From Ascaris suum (Eukaryota > Nematoda > Chromadorea > Rhabditida > Ascarididae): DNA of 64,000 bases. The position numbers and the translations under genes are program-made. The notes beneath the pieces were generated by a model that was not told the origin of the DNA, searched no databases, and was given only the letters and a program-made list of their open reading frames with translations. This document shows, in pieces, positions 25,901 through 37,888 of the stretch (the first letter of the stretch is position 1; each line of letters begins with the position of its first letter). The DNA lies in the NCBI GenBank assembly GCA_013433145.1, contig CM024173.1, forward strand, positions 9,258,322-9,322,321, in the 5' to 3' direction.

Positions 25901-28900
25901 TCTCATAAATTCTACTGGAGATGGATTTAAGCCGCTTCACTTTGCAGCTGTACTAAACTTTAAAATTTTCGACCCATCAGTGCTTCAATCCAGAAATTAT
26001 CTCTTCTTGAAAAAAGTTTTAGTTATCATCATCGTATTATTCTCGATTTGTTATGATGTTACAGAATGTGAGGTGATGATCGTTCATTGAAAGCTTTATT
26101 TTGTTATAGGTCGTATGATGGTCAGTGCAATAATATGGAACATCCGTTTTGGGGTGTTGCTCAAACACCATTCCGTCGTAACTTGCCGCCAATTTACGAG
26201 AACGGTTTCAACACTCCAGTTGGATGGGATCCAGAAAAACTCTACTTCGGTTTCAAGAAACCCAATCCACGTTCTGTGTCGCTGAAGCTCATTTCCACTG
26301 AACATATCACTCCACATCATGGGTATACTGCAATGATGAAGCAGTGGGGGCAGTTCTTGGGTCAGTGTTTTTTTTCGTGCAGTGAAACGGTGCCTTTTTC
26401 AGTGTTGCTACTACCTTTTCAGTTGATGCTTTGTCTGTGATGAGCAGACGTTGACTTTGAAATATTATAGACCAAGCTTCGATGTAAATCTCAGGCTAGA
26501 TTACGGGGATTGCTTCCATAAAGATGTAAGATTAAACTGAGTTTTGTTCCACTTCTTAATCCAGATGGCACAGAATGTCACAGAATGTCACATAGAAGCT
26601 TAATGCCGACTCATCAAGCTAGATTAGCAAGTTTCTTCTCGGAATATTTGCCTCTTGAGTCCTGTGTAACTAATTATTTAGTGTTATAGGGGTTTTTGGT
26701 TTCCGAACATAAAGTTCGCCCTCCAACGGTAGCATCATATTGTCGACTGAAGTAGATTATCATTGTTCTTGCGATGCCATCACTTTTTACACGTGCATCT
26801 TCCGTTGAAAGTGAACGTTATTCGTCGCTCTCGGAAGTTCGCCCAATTTTTATTGCTCCCTCAAGCTGAACTCTATGTCTCATAGAATAGCAGCGGTTTC
26901 AATAAGCGAAGAGCGCCTTTGAGTAAATTTTGAAATTTTTCAAGAGCGAAGAATAAACGCTAACAGTACAATGCTTTCAGCCCACGATATCGAGCAAACA
27001 GCACCTGGTTTGGCTCGACAAACGTATATGAAAGGAGCGATTTGTAATAAAACCTGTGAAAACCTCGATCCGTGCTATAATGTTCCAATGCCACCCGAGG
27101 ACCCTCGATTGCATTCTGAGTGAGTGAACCTCCCAATATTTGCAGCTTAAAAATGATTCACCTATATAGATTACGGAAGTTAAGATGTATGTCAACATTC
27201 TTGATGAGTGTTAAGTAGGCGTCAAAAGCGTGATACTGATCATAGAGAGACGAAGACAAACATCGAATTTTCGCGTCATTTTGTTCGAAATCACCTTTGG
27301 CTTTTTACCCAGCTGCCTTCACTGCTTGTAAACTGTTAGCGAAAACAGAACAAACCTCGTAAATAAAAACTTTTTAAATTACTTCATCCGGTGCTTTTCA
27401 TTTTATGTTTGTTTAGAATGAAGAAGCACAAGAGAGGTTCGAATAATTCGTTGATAAGCATTCAACAATCAAATATATAGATAAAGTCGCTTTTGTAATT
27501 TGTATTAATGCATTTTTAACGGTAGGTATATGAAATTTTAGAAATATTTTCGTCTTAGTTAGCAGAAACTTAGTGCGTTGCATGCATTTTGCATAATAAA
27601 CGATAACTGATTCAAGTACGAGTAATGATAACTGAATGGAGTTTTGCAGAAAGAAACCGAAAATCAAGTGCATTGAAGTGGAGCGATCCAGCGCTACATG
27701 CGGATCTGGACAGACTGGACCCATTTATAGACAGCTCACCTATCGAGAGCAAATGAACATTGTATGTGCGATTATATATATCAACTTGCTCATTCATTTT
27801 CCCATAGATACTCACTGCACCATACAAAGAGGAGAGAATTGCTTGCCTTTTGATTCTTTCTGCGTAATGTTTAGTTAGTTTGGAGATGATTGCCTTCTCA
27901 CAAGTGATATGATATGTGATATTGAAAAATATATTCTCATTTTAAATGAGACAAAAATCCGAATAAAAATAAAACATTGTTTAAGCGAACGCTGAGCAGA
28001 GTTCTCTTCTTTTATCGAGAAAGGTGAATGATTGAGAAATTGATTGTAATGCTCAAATGTTTCAACAAATATCAAATCAATTAACTTTCAGCTATTAGCG
28101 GCGATAATTTGACAGATTATGAGGCGTTGGTTGTAAAGATAATCTAATTGTGCTTTCAAAGAATATCTTATTTAATCGAATAGTTTTTGACTAGTGCATT
28201 TTAATTCAGTTGACGTCTTATATCGATGGTTCGGCAATTTATGGCAGCTCTGAAGTGGATGCGCTGGATCTGAGAGATCTATTCGGTGACCATGGTCTGC
28301 TTCGATTCGACATCGTTTCAGCTTCACAGAAACCCTACCTTCCTTTTGAAAGGGAGTCAGCGATGGAATGTCGTCGAAATCGTTCGAGAGAGAATCCGAT
28401 CAGCTGTTTTCTTGCTGGCGATTATCGCGCCAACGAGCAGGTTCAAATATCTAAGGCCTCATAAAATCCCATGATACTCGTTTGATATTCAACATCCTCA
28501 TTTGCTTCAACTTTTCTCATCAATCTTCATTCATTGATGATGAAATGAAAAAAAAAAAAAACTTCTTTCAGTTGGCACTCCTGAGTATGCACACACTGTG
28601 GTTACGAGAACACAATCGTATCGCAACAAAGTTCCTTGAGATCAATCCACATTGGGATGGAGAAACCATCTATCAGGAAACGCGCAAAATTGTAGGCGCA
28701 ATGCTGCAAGTGATCACCTTCGAGCATTGGCTTCCTAAAGTACTCGGACCTGTAAGTTGTAACGTCTTCACTTTGCGCCAAGTTTGTCAGTAAAGTGAAT
28801 CTTAGGCCATATTTAATTCCACTTCCTAGCTCTATGTTTGTTGCAAATGAATTACTTGATTAAGTTGTGGCTCTATGCGAAAATAAGCCAGGTCATGACG

Positions 28901-31900
28901 ACGAGCAAATCCTCCTCGTCCAACGAGATTCCCAGTGTCGCGGCTTTAAAAAAGCAGCTGTGAATAAATGACAGGCTCGTGTCATGTCGACATATGCACA
29001 TTACTACCATATTGAACAGTTTAAATTTCACTGAAAGAACGCAACTCTTTTGCATAAGGTTTTGGTCCACCCAGCGCATGAAGTAAGCATTTTTCTCTCA
29101 GAAACACGGTAACCTGGTCAGGCTACAAGACGACCGCTGCCCTAAGGCGTGGGAACATTGGCTTGGCCACTTTGCCTCTAAAACTGTCCGGCTATGTTTT
29201 CTCAAGTATGGCCAAGTGGATAGTGCTTGGCTTCGTCCATTCGGCTTCATTTTTCCTGCAAAACGAGGATCTGTGTGACCATGTCATTAAAATGATAATG
29301 TCGATGTTGATTATATCACCTTCACAACAGAACTCACTCACTGTTCGATTTTTCAAATTCTTAGAAGAACGAGCTGTGCCTAAGTCATGATGTATGAGAA
29401 AGCAGATGAAGCTGACCTTTTAAATTATTTTGCAATATACCACACATCGAGGACAATCCCTTGCAGTATACTCACCAGCTGCCATCCAGTGGTACTTCCG
29501 AAGCTGGCGTTCTCTCGTCTCTTATCATAACTTTGAGACTTTTACTTTCAGGATGGGTATGCGGAGCTTATCGGCCCGTACAAAGGATATGATCCAGAAG
29601 TAAATCCAACACTGGCGAATAGTTTCTCGGCTGCGGCATTCCGATTCGGGCATACAATTGTTAATCCGATCCTATACCGGCTTGGCAAAGATTTTAAGCC
29701 GATTAGAGAAGGTAAAAATTGGCTGTTTAAATCCACTGATGTCTCGCAAATATTTCTGCTATATACTCTTACTTATTAGTTAAACATAAAACCTTGTTTC
29801 TTCCTACACCATTCAGCATTTGCTTACCTCTCTATCTGCAAGTGATGTAGCTGCTATAGCTTTGTCCAGATTCTCTGAATCACAACGGATATTGATATTA
29901 GGTGGAGGGAAAGTGAAGAAGGAGGTGGGATCAGTGGGAAGACTAAAAAAAGTCCAAGGAAGTTTTCACAAAAATGAACGCGGTCGCTTCTAGCGCCTTT
30001 ATAATCCAATTCGCGGTCCTTATTTTTGGAGCCCGAAAAACTTATTCGTTTTTTCACTTAGATTATTATGTTATTTAAATTAATGTGATTATCGTTTCTA
30101 CGTTTCAGGTTTATTACCCCTTCATTTTATTCCATCAGAAATATTGTTTAGGGAATATTCCTCTGCATGAGGCATTCTTCGCACCTGAAAGACTTCTTTC
30201 TGAAGGCGGCATCGATCCGCTACTGCGCGGTCTTTTCGGAGCACCTATGAAGACACCAAAAGAGGAGCAACTTGTCAACAAAGAGTTAACACATAAGCTA
30301 TTCAGCCGTGTCGAAGAGGTATTATTATTGGCATTTCTCTCTGACGTAGGATTTTCGTTGATCAAAATGTAATGATTTTAGTCGATTAAAAATTTTTTTG
30401 ATGTAGGTGTGTTGTGAGCTTGTGCAGCGCCTGTGTGGTCGTTATTTGAAATTGCTGAAGGCGATGAGAAGTTACGTTGTATGAGCAGTGGTTTTCCTCA
30501 GCTGCGGTCATCGAAGATAATAAAAAAGTTCGAACGGACAATTGGAAAATTAACGCAGAATTGGACTTCTTATATTATATATGGAAGAAAGTAGACATTT
30601 GATGATTTGTCTTACTGGGCCTTAAATGACCGCGCATCTTACACTCCCTGCTGGCGATCATTTCCGTTTTATCTGTTGAGAGACAATGCGGAAGTAGTTG
30701 CACTTGCCAGCTCTTTTATTAAGGAAACCAGCGTATCGAGAGGCACTTCCGAATAAAAATTATTAACGAAACAAAATCAGCCACTCGCGATTAATTTTAG
30801 GACACTGAATATTGCAATCGTACTGATAATTTCTATTAGGAAAGCGTTTTATAGAAGGTTATTTAAAGAGTTTTTATAGTTTGCTAAGTAGCGCTCTTAG
30901 AAAAGTTTATGGCTTTTCCATAGATGTGCAGAAAGATTTCTTTAAATTCTGCAATTTCGTTTGAAAAGCTACAGAATCTATCGGTTAGCATACTAATGGA
31001 AATGTTGGATTGGTATCATGGAACGAGTTCTTTAGGACCTTTCATTTCAGAATCAATCCATCATCTTTTTTACTGTACAATTTTGATATATTTCAAGCAT
31101 TGCGACTCGTAATTGAAGGATTTGAAAGACTTTTCAAGAAGGCAATCATTCGATTAGATCCCTCATGAGCAATTCCCTATGTGTCCAATTTTCGTTAAAT
31201 TCTCGCTGTCCGTTTTAAGGTGGCAACCCTTTGTTGAGCTCAGATTAGTGAATTCAAAAGAAAAAACTTCCTGAACCATCAGAAAGGACAAGCCTAACGA
31301 AATATTGCTGGCGTCACTTTCAATTTCAACATCTCAAATACCGCACAGTATTATCTCTTATGCTTCTGTGGTGAATTACGGTTTTGCAATTTTTTGTGAA
31401 CAATTTCTATTTTTCTTCAATTTTCAAATTTATTTATCAACATTGGTCAATTTCGAGATGATCACCCCACTTTATTTCGGTTCACGTTGGCTTGGTGCCA
31501 CATCATTCTACTCAACTGTTTAAAGAACGATGGCAGAAATAATTGTTGTTTCCACCTATCCTATGACCTGTTAATATCAGCGAAAACTGCTATGGTCTGT
31601 TAGAGAATTTATGTTGAGCGCTTTAATTGTTTCACATAAAAAGCGCATTGATTACTTCATTTTCCTTGACTTTTCCATGCGAATAATTCCCAATTATTTA
31701 CAGTCGATGTATGATTTGGCGACGATCAATATCCAAAGGGGTCGTGACCATGCTTTGCCCGGGTGAGAGTAAACTGTTTTTATGGATCTTTTCTACAGTT
31801 TATTTCAAATATTTCTATTCATTGAGCGATCAACTAATATAAATGAATTTGAGGATAACATCTAAACAATGGATAGAGTTCTCCTGCTAAATTTAGGATG

Positions 31901-34900
31901 TTTTGTACGACCATGAACAAAGGGTAAAAAAGCGTCGGAAAAAAAGAAATTTTGAGAAAGTCAATCGACAAATGAAGAAAAATGTTTCAATAAAACTGAA
32001 TTTTCATGCTTTTGGCCAGATTTTCATCAGATTTCTAAGCAATTCTCAGTTAAGGTGACCGAAATAATAACAATATGATTACTTTCACTTCAGGAAAATT
32101 CCTCTTCACTTCGTATTTAGCAGTCTGCCGTTTAACTGATTCTTGAATTTCTGCCAAAAACATTAAATATATTTTTCGCAGAAATTACTGAGGTATAACT
32201 ACTGAAAAATAACACTGACATATAACTATATTTTAATAATGGGGTAGCCATAAGTTTTGACCGAGAACAGAGAGATGTGGTGATAACTTACATTCGTTAT
32301 TATAATATATCCTCAAAATCAGTTAATGTTGTTTGATTTGAATCAAGAAATAATTATTCCACATTTTTAGGTATATTGAATTTCGGCGTTGGTGCAACCT
32401 TACTGTTCCGAAGACATGGGACGATCTTGCAATTGATATTCCTGATGCAGATGTTCGTCAGAAGCTGCAAGAGCTCTACGGACACCCGGGTATATTTGAG
32501 AACGCTTTAAAGAAAGAGCTCTATGAGCATTTTTTGTTGCATTCGAAGGTGCTGTGTGCTTTCTTGTTACTGCAGAAAGATAGCAGAAAGTGATATCGAA
32601 ATTTTTTCAAGTAATGCTGTGACAAAAAGAATGAAAAAAGAGTTTCGTTCTTGATAGAGAGATTTATCGAGAACGATTTCTTCTTTGGTTTTGCGCCATA
32701 TGTGCACACACCCTTTTTTACATTTTGTTAATTTACTTTCACTTCTGTGCATTATATGAAGAGCTGAAAGAAGTGTAAAATATACCAATCATTTGCGAGA
32801 AAAAGGGTTTCAATGTCAGTGAAGAAAAGGGTTTCAACTGTGTGAAATATAAAGTTGAAGAGAGTTTCATTCTTGACGAAACTGCGCCGCTAGATATCAG
32901 CCTATTCATATTAAAATTTGCGAAGGTGAAAATAGTTCCCCGTGGGTAATCTGCGTTGGAAGGCCAGCTTCACCTTGCGCCTGAAGCAGCAATGAGACAG
33001 CTTAATTTCCTTACAAAACAAGTATGGTTTTGGCATGATCGTATTGTATTTATTACTTCATTGTACTTCCAAGTTGTTACTGTATGCGCTACATCAAAAT
33101 TCCATGAAAAATATATCCTTCGTTCTTTCCGTAGAAATTCATCTCACCAAATACTTTTCTTGTGAAATTTATGTGCCACGAGGTTGTTAAAGGTTTCATA
33201 CTCTTTATTGATTTCATTGACGAGCCCATTGTTTGCTTGCAAATAAGCTAAAAACTGGAAGCGACCCATAATTTTTCATTGACGTTTTCGTTTCCTTGCG
33301 AGCTGCCCCACGTAGACAGCTTTTATTCTTTTTTCAATCTTTACTTTGAATTAAGCATTATGATTAAGTTGCCTATGTTTTCCATTTTCCGACCACAGTT
33401 TGTGGTGTTAAAAAATGAGCATCAGATTTCATAGTTTGACATGGAAATGAAAAATCCTTGATCGTTCTGTTCATCGCGCCAAACTCAACGTACTCTTTGA
33501 ACATTTTTGGCCGATGAGATGAGAAAAGTTGCCTTGAATATTTTTTAAAGGAAATGTCGACCTATGGGTTGGTGGCATATCGGAGAGGCGATTGGCTGGC
33601 GCACTTGTCGGGCCAACAATTGCTTGTATACTTGGAGACCAATTCCGTCGACTTCGTACTGGAGACCGTTTCTGGTTAGCTTCATTTGTCGGGCGCACAA
33701 TGGCACTAATAATTTTTGATGCGGGTGGACTTTTAATCCATCGGCTTTTCAGACGAGCGCAGTGTTAAGTGAAATAGTTTAGCACATTCAACCAATCGGC
33801 CTATTCGGAACAAAAAGTCGGTACTTATATATTGATTATGTATTGATGCACAGTTGGATATAGATATTTATGATGTTTAAGTTCATCCCATGAAATACTT
33901 TTTGCCGGAAAATTACAAATAGTGTTCGCAAAGAGCTTCTAAATATTTGGGGGGGGGGTTGGGGATTACTCATATTCGATATTTGAATACTATCCACTGA
34001 TTACTGAATGTTGAAATTCCTGGTCAAGAGAAAAAGGCAATTGTTTTTTGCAAAGTGTTATTGTAGGTACGAGAACGAAGGTGTCTTTACACAACTGCAA
34101 CTGCAACAAATCCGTAAAACCTCGCTTGCTGCCGTATTGTGCAATAATGGTGACGATATCGATAGAGTTCAGGTAAGACTTTATCATATTCTCTTACAAG
34201 CTTTCTCGCTTCTAATACTTCCGCGCAATCTTTTATCGAAAAAGCGTGACAATCAACTTTCATAAGGGAACCACATTATATGACTAGAAAAGGGCAACGT
34301 GACTTGAAAAAGAGTTTCATATAGTTTGAGAGATTTATTTGAAATCTTTCTTTCATAGCTCAGTCATAAATGTATCACTTATCTTTCTTAAAGGACATAT
34401 TGAATATGCTTTCGCAAATCCTATTTTATTGATGAAGAATGTGGCATGTAGTATTATATGCACAGGATCCAACCTATATCGCTCGTTTTGACCACCGCAT
34501 GACGCATCACCGTAAAAAAGTGATCTTAATACAATTATATTATGTTTCTTGCAGGAAGTGTATTCGAATACAAAGGTGATCGACATGAGCTTCTATATTT
34601 ATTCCGTTCTCTTTCCATCGCCGATAGTACAATGATCTTGAGCTTCTGCAGGAAACCATGTGAGATGAAGTTAACTATCTATCAGCTTAATGCTATTGTC
34701 AAGAGATATCGCATCACATTGCCATGCTGAAATCTTTCCATCTTTTTTTAATAGGAGAGCAGGAATCTTAGTGGTCTCCAGTCCGCATCCATCTTTCCTC
34801 CACAGTAACTACGTCCTTTGTCAAATTTCCCAGACAATTGTTTTCCTGGCAAATTTCTTTTCTAGCTTTGAATCTCCATCTCTTTCCCTGTAGCGCTATC

Positions 34901-35984
34901 ATTCGATTATTGATGAATCGCTTATGATTTTATATTTATGCATTTTCGTAATATCAGATTGGTCTGTAATAATTAACGTTGATCGCAGAGTTTTGTAATG
35001 AAAACCACTATTATTATATGATTGACAGCTGTCATTGCTTATTGCTGATAATCTTCTAAAGGCGAGTGTTTTATAATGTTTTTAGCCGCTTGGCTAGAGC
35101 AGTGATGCTAACAAAAACCAAAATATGCGATCATTTTTTCTAAACTTATTTGAATAGCAAATAGATGAAGTCAAAAGGGAGTTGCATTTGCAAAAAAATA
35201 TATCTAATATGAGAAAGCAGAAATGACCGTTTTTATTCGATGAATGATCCAAAAATGTTTTCGATATGAGAGAGCACAACAACTGTTAATGCGTCATTAG
35301 CCCATTCAGCTATCATATATTATTCATAGCGAATCGGTATTCTTTCGCTCACATGCAATAAACAAAACTCAGTTCTTTCCTTCCCTCATCATCTAAAAAT
35401 CCTCTCATTACGAACTTCCGCCGGAAATGTTTCAAATCTGAAATGGTAGTGAGGTTTATTCATTCAGCGTTGAGTATGTCCCCAACCATAAAACATCAGT
35501 GCCGATTATGCTTGAATATTCCTCGTCAATGTTCAGAGGTTCCTAACTTCGTCACGTAAATAAGCTGATCAACTTAAATAAACGAATGTTTCTTGAATTC
35601 TGACCGATTCACGGATCCCTATGTGCATAGAGCTTGGAGTCGAACAATTTTTGAACTCGTCTAGTTATCGTCGATTGAGATTTGAATGTTTCTCGAATAC
35701 TTGAGGACTAATATTTGGTTTTTTTTCATTTATAGTTTTTAGTTGAATGTATTTCTGGATGCAAAAGCTTGCGTTTTCTGGCCTGCACATTCACAAATCC
35801 CGAAAATGCAAACTATCAACATTCAACGAGCTTTATTAAGAACTCATAAGTTAGAAACTACTAGTGTTATGAACAAGATTCTGCAAAGCAGCATTTATGC
35901 GGAATGTTTTGGTTTCAGGTCAATCAGGTTTGGTGTTCGGTAGCAGAGGATTGCAAACAATCGAAAAAACCCGCATCTTCATGA
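16910..35984 (+). CDS. Peroxidasin (Ig-domain haem peroxidase), 5' end missing
   Basis: Nineteen exons join in phase to about 939 residues: 16910-17019, 19279-19405, 19645-19867, 21913-22121, 24218-24378, 24680-24833, 26110-26360, 26981-27119, 27650-27761, 28210-28440, 28572-28751, 29552-29711, 30152-30318, 31704-31762, 32371-32489, 33551-33674, 34067-34172, 35743-35865, 35919-35984. Residues about 13-105 and 108-200 are two I-set Ig domains with paired Cys and core Trp (TCEATG/AWYFNG/YTCIASN; VCRASG/TWTFEG/YNCRASS). Residues about 250-880 are an animal haem peroxidase. Peroxidasins are secreted enzymes that use bromide and peroxide to crosslink collagen IV in basement membrane. The first exon has no Met and starts at an acceptor, so signal peptide and LRR exons are upstream and unseen. 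There is no von Willebrand C domain at the C-terminus. Introns run from 53 bp to about 2.3 kb. C. elegans has two relatives, pxn-1 and pxn-2; I cannot say which this matches. Confidence 0.93.
17355..17396 (+). repeat. Short tandem repeat, GACTTTGCAAA x3
   Basis: GACTTTGCAAA starts at 17355, 17366 and 17382, with the last two copies separated by a longer A run. It lies inside the first visible peroxidasin intron. Confidence 0.7.
18520..19110. repeat. Candidate dispersed repeat inside peroxidasin intron
   Basis: This block is more GC-rich than the surrounding intron and has no coding frame. It contains a segment (about 18,718-18,776) with tRNA-like texture, GGGAGCCGTGACGGTTAGG followed by GTTAGCG and later GAGATCAAAGCCC, loosely like pol III A and B boxes in that order. 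That would suit a SINE-type element. I see no second copy in the window, so the repeat call rests on composition and the box-like pattern only. Confidence 0.3.
26110..27119 (+). other. Peroxidase distal haem pocket exons; Asp-to-Ala change
   Basis: Exon 26110-26360 ends MKQWGQFL plus one base of the next codon, and exon 26981-27119 begins CC CAC GAT, giving WGQFLAHDIEQT. In myeloperoxidase and human peroxidasin this motif is Q(F/L)LDHD, where the first Asp forms an ester bond to the haem and the His is the distal base. Here the His and the following Ca-binding Asp are kept, but the haem-linking Asp is Ala. The codon is split by the intron (G|CC), so the Ala depends on this splice, which is in phase and has a good acceptor (GCTTTCAG). 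Confidence 0.8.
26569..26592 (+). repeat. Two-copy tandem decamer CACAGAATGT
   Basis: CACAGAATGT occurs head to tail at 26569 and 26579, followed by a partial copy. It lies in the intron between peroxidasin exons 7 and 8 and is probably replication slippage. Confidence 0.7.
28210..31762 (+). other. Peroxidase calcium loop, catalytic Arg/Glu and proximal His exons
   Basis: Exon 28210-28440 encodes the calcium-binding loop [14 protein letters not shown] and ends DYRANEQ, carrying the catalytic Arg and the second haem-linking Glu known from myeloperoxidase. Exon 28572-28751 carries [14 protein letters not shown]. Exon 29552-29711 has the proximal histidine in [11 protein letters not shown]. The 59 bp exon 31704-31762 has the conserved Asn of [13 protein letters not shown], which hydrogen-bonds the proximal His. 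Apart from the distal Asp, the catalytic set is therefore intact. Confidence 0.88.
33949..33964 (+). repeat. G10 homopolymer followed by TTGGGG
   Basis: A run of ten G followed by TT and four more G lies in the peroxidasin intron before exon 34067-34172. Homopolymers of this length are prone to length variation and assembly error. Confidence 0.8.
35743..35984 (+). other. Peroxidasin C-terminal exons
   Basis: Exon 35743-35865 reads [21 protein letters not shown] and lines up with the human segment starting DVF and containing C-x-x-IP. A 53 bp intron leads to the last exon, [12 protein letters not shown]..., which ends PASS and a TGA at 35982-35984. The VW..C....C pattern matches the tail just after the human peroxidase domain. 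The protein then stops, without the von Willebrand C module of vertebrate peroxidasins. Confidence 0.65.
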
Positions 35985-36062
35985 ATTGAATTCCTCTAGC
36001 AGCGTTATCTACTGATCTTTTGTGCCAATCGCTTTCATGTTTGTTTGCTTTTTAAATTCACC

Positions 36063-36068
36063 AATAAA
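36063..36068 (+). terminator. Polyadenylation signal AATAAA after peroxidasin
   Basis: A canonical AATAAA lies 79 bp after the peroxidasin stop codon. It is consistent with a short 3' UTR and supports the chosen last exon. Confidence 0.65.
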
Positions 36069-37367
36069 CAATCTTTAAACGACACTTGGTATTTAGAGCA
36101 GGAAAATAGTTCGGCTGCGAGAGATGTTCTTGATCATCATGGCGGTTTCCGCTTGAAAAAATAAAATAATGAAATTAATGGGTACTCTCAACTGGATAGG
36201 TTGAGTAAAGCTGCAGTAAATATCCCTAACTAAATTACTAATTATATCAGTAAAAGTTGTTCCTCAACAATTTTTGCCGATAAAAAGCGTTGTTTCTGTG
36301 TTGTATAAATGTTACCGTAAGGTCAAAAAATGTTGACTAACGATGCGAAAAGCCAAACGCGAGCAGGTTTGTTGTTTAAGCTTAGAAATAGTAGTGTAAA
36401 CGGAAACAAATAACATAGGGTTGGTTACAGACTGTGATTCATGAGTGGTTTAATAACCCTAGGCATTTTTGCATTTGTTCTCTTAACAAGGAGCTAACTC
36501 TTTGAAGAAATTTTCACTATTTCTTCGCGTTTTGGTGGTAAGAATGCAAATAGGAGCATACGCTGCGTCATTCGGCATAGAATTCTGAATGCTTTTGAGG
36601 TTTCAGAATATATCTTTATCGCTATGAGAGAGGCTTTTTTTAATGCGCAATCTGCGATGAAAAAATTGTGTTGAGATCGAGGAGCATGGAGAAATATTTC
36701 TCGAAATGAATGCGCTAATTCAAAAAGCACAGCGGTGCTATTTTTGGATGGTTAAAAATAGAGCGCTTTCTGGATGTGAGGGCAGTCTGCCGCGCCGAAA
36801 TGCATTCAATTTTTCCGCAAACTTAAGGCGTCAGGATGTCTATAAATTTTCCTGAAGTTAATGGACCAAAACAAGTTATGGTAGAAAAGGACATAGTATG
36901 AGAAATCAAATTTTGCACCGTCGGCTTTAGTGGTCAACTTGGCAATAGCATCTAGAAGCGCCTCTGTGTGCTCTCACAGATTTGACCATCGAAATCATAA
37001 CGCGCACCAGCAATCAGAAAATGCGCTGAGTGCAAAACATTGTACATTTCAACAGCGAGCTAATAAACTCGAAAACTGCCTCCGTCCATTTATAAAACAA
37101 AAATTAATCTCCGTCCCGTTTGCTTGAGTGGTCACTACAGTGTCGATTTGTAAGCGATATTCTAACCTACGCTGCAACTGTTAGAAATAGGAAATGTGCT
37201 ATAAATTCAAATTTTGAAACCAAAGCTATTTCTATACTGACATTCAAATCAAGCATCTTAACAGAGAGCGTAAAGTAGGTGTTCTCATAGCTCTGCCTAA
37301 TAGAATTCACGGTCAGCTCAAAGGAAGGTGTCGCGAACCTTCGCAAAGTAACGATGATACAAGACAA

Positions 37368-37888
37368 CGAGGTGAACCCCGGCCGGCGCCATCAGCGGCG
37401 AACGCATTCCATCATGGCACTTCCGGCGGCTACCTTATCTGAACAAAAACGGTGCCATGCCATCCTTCGACAGCGAGCAGAAGCTCGCGATTCAGCACTC
37501 CCTTCCAAGCAAAGTAGATAGCTGATAGGTCGCAGGCTTCAGATGGTACAGAAGCTGCGAGATGCAGCGGAGCGAGGATCGATCCGTCCATTCTTGCTTC
37601 ATTCGTGTTACATCCAACATCCACTCGCCAGTCGTTATTAGTCGACAGCACACGGGGATCTTAGCGAAAAGTTTGTCCCCTCCATCTACGATCGACGCTA
37701 TCAACTGAAATTGCCGAACTCGACTCTAATTTCGGATGCGTGGTCCGTTACTCACAACGTCAATTCCTTGCAACAAGGACCCCGACGCGACCAAGCGAGT
37801 ACTGTGATATTGCTTCACCTCCCTACGGTGTGGACGACGGCGAATTATATTATCAAAAGCGAGGCATCGAGCCGCAACGAACCAAGTA
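37368..37888. other. GC-rich coding-like island, origin unresolved
   Basis: About 520 bp of clearly higher GC than its surroundings. On + it gives overlapping open stretches in different frames: MALPAATLSEQKRCHAILRQ from 37,414, SEKFVPSIYDRRYQLKLPNS around 37,665-37,725, and EYCDIASPPYGVDDGELYYQ ending with an excellent donor, CCAA|GTAAGA, at about 37,885. On minus, 37,430-37,651 is open for 73 codons. No single frame spans it and I recognise no family. It could be a real exon with frame errors, a decayed gene, or part of a transposable element. Confidence 0.4.

Noticed and set aside
25368..26090. Open frames inside the intron between peroxidasin exons 6 and 7
   Set aside because: The flanking exons join in phase across this stretch and the frames have no recognisable domain or splice edges.
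33471..33698. Antisense frame of 75 codons on the minus strand
   Set aside because: It lies opposite peroxidasin exon 33551-33674, which has clear homology on the + strand. It is a shadow.
34555..34730. Segment after TTGCAG (EVYSNTK or [11 protein letters not shown]) as peroxidasin exon 18
   Set aside because: The in-phase reading shows no similarity to the family tail, and the more peroxidasin-like reading is out of phase. Exon 35743-35865 fits in both phase and sequence.
37430..37651. Minus-strand frame with an ankyrin-like LAPLHLAAS
   Set aside because: Only one short word fits and there is no repeat periodicity. The same DNA also gives protein-like frames on the + strand, so I left it within the GC-rich island.
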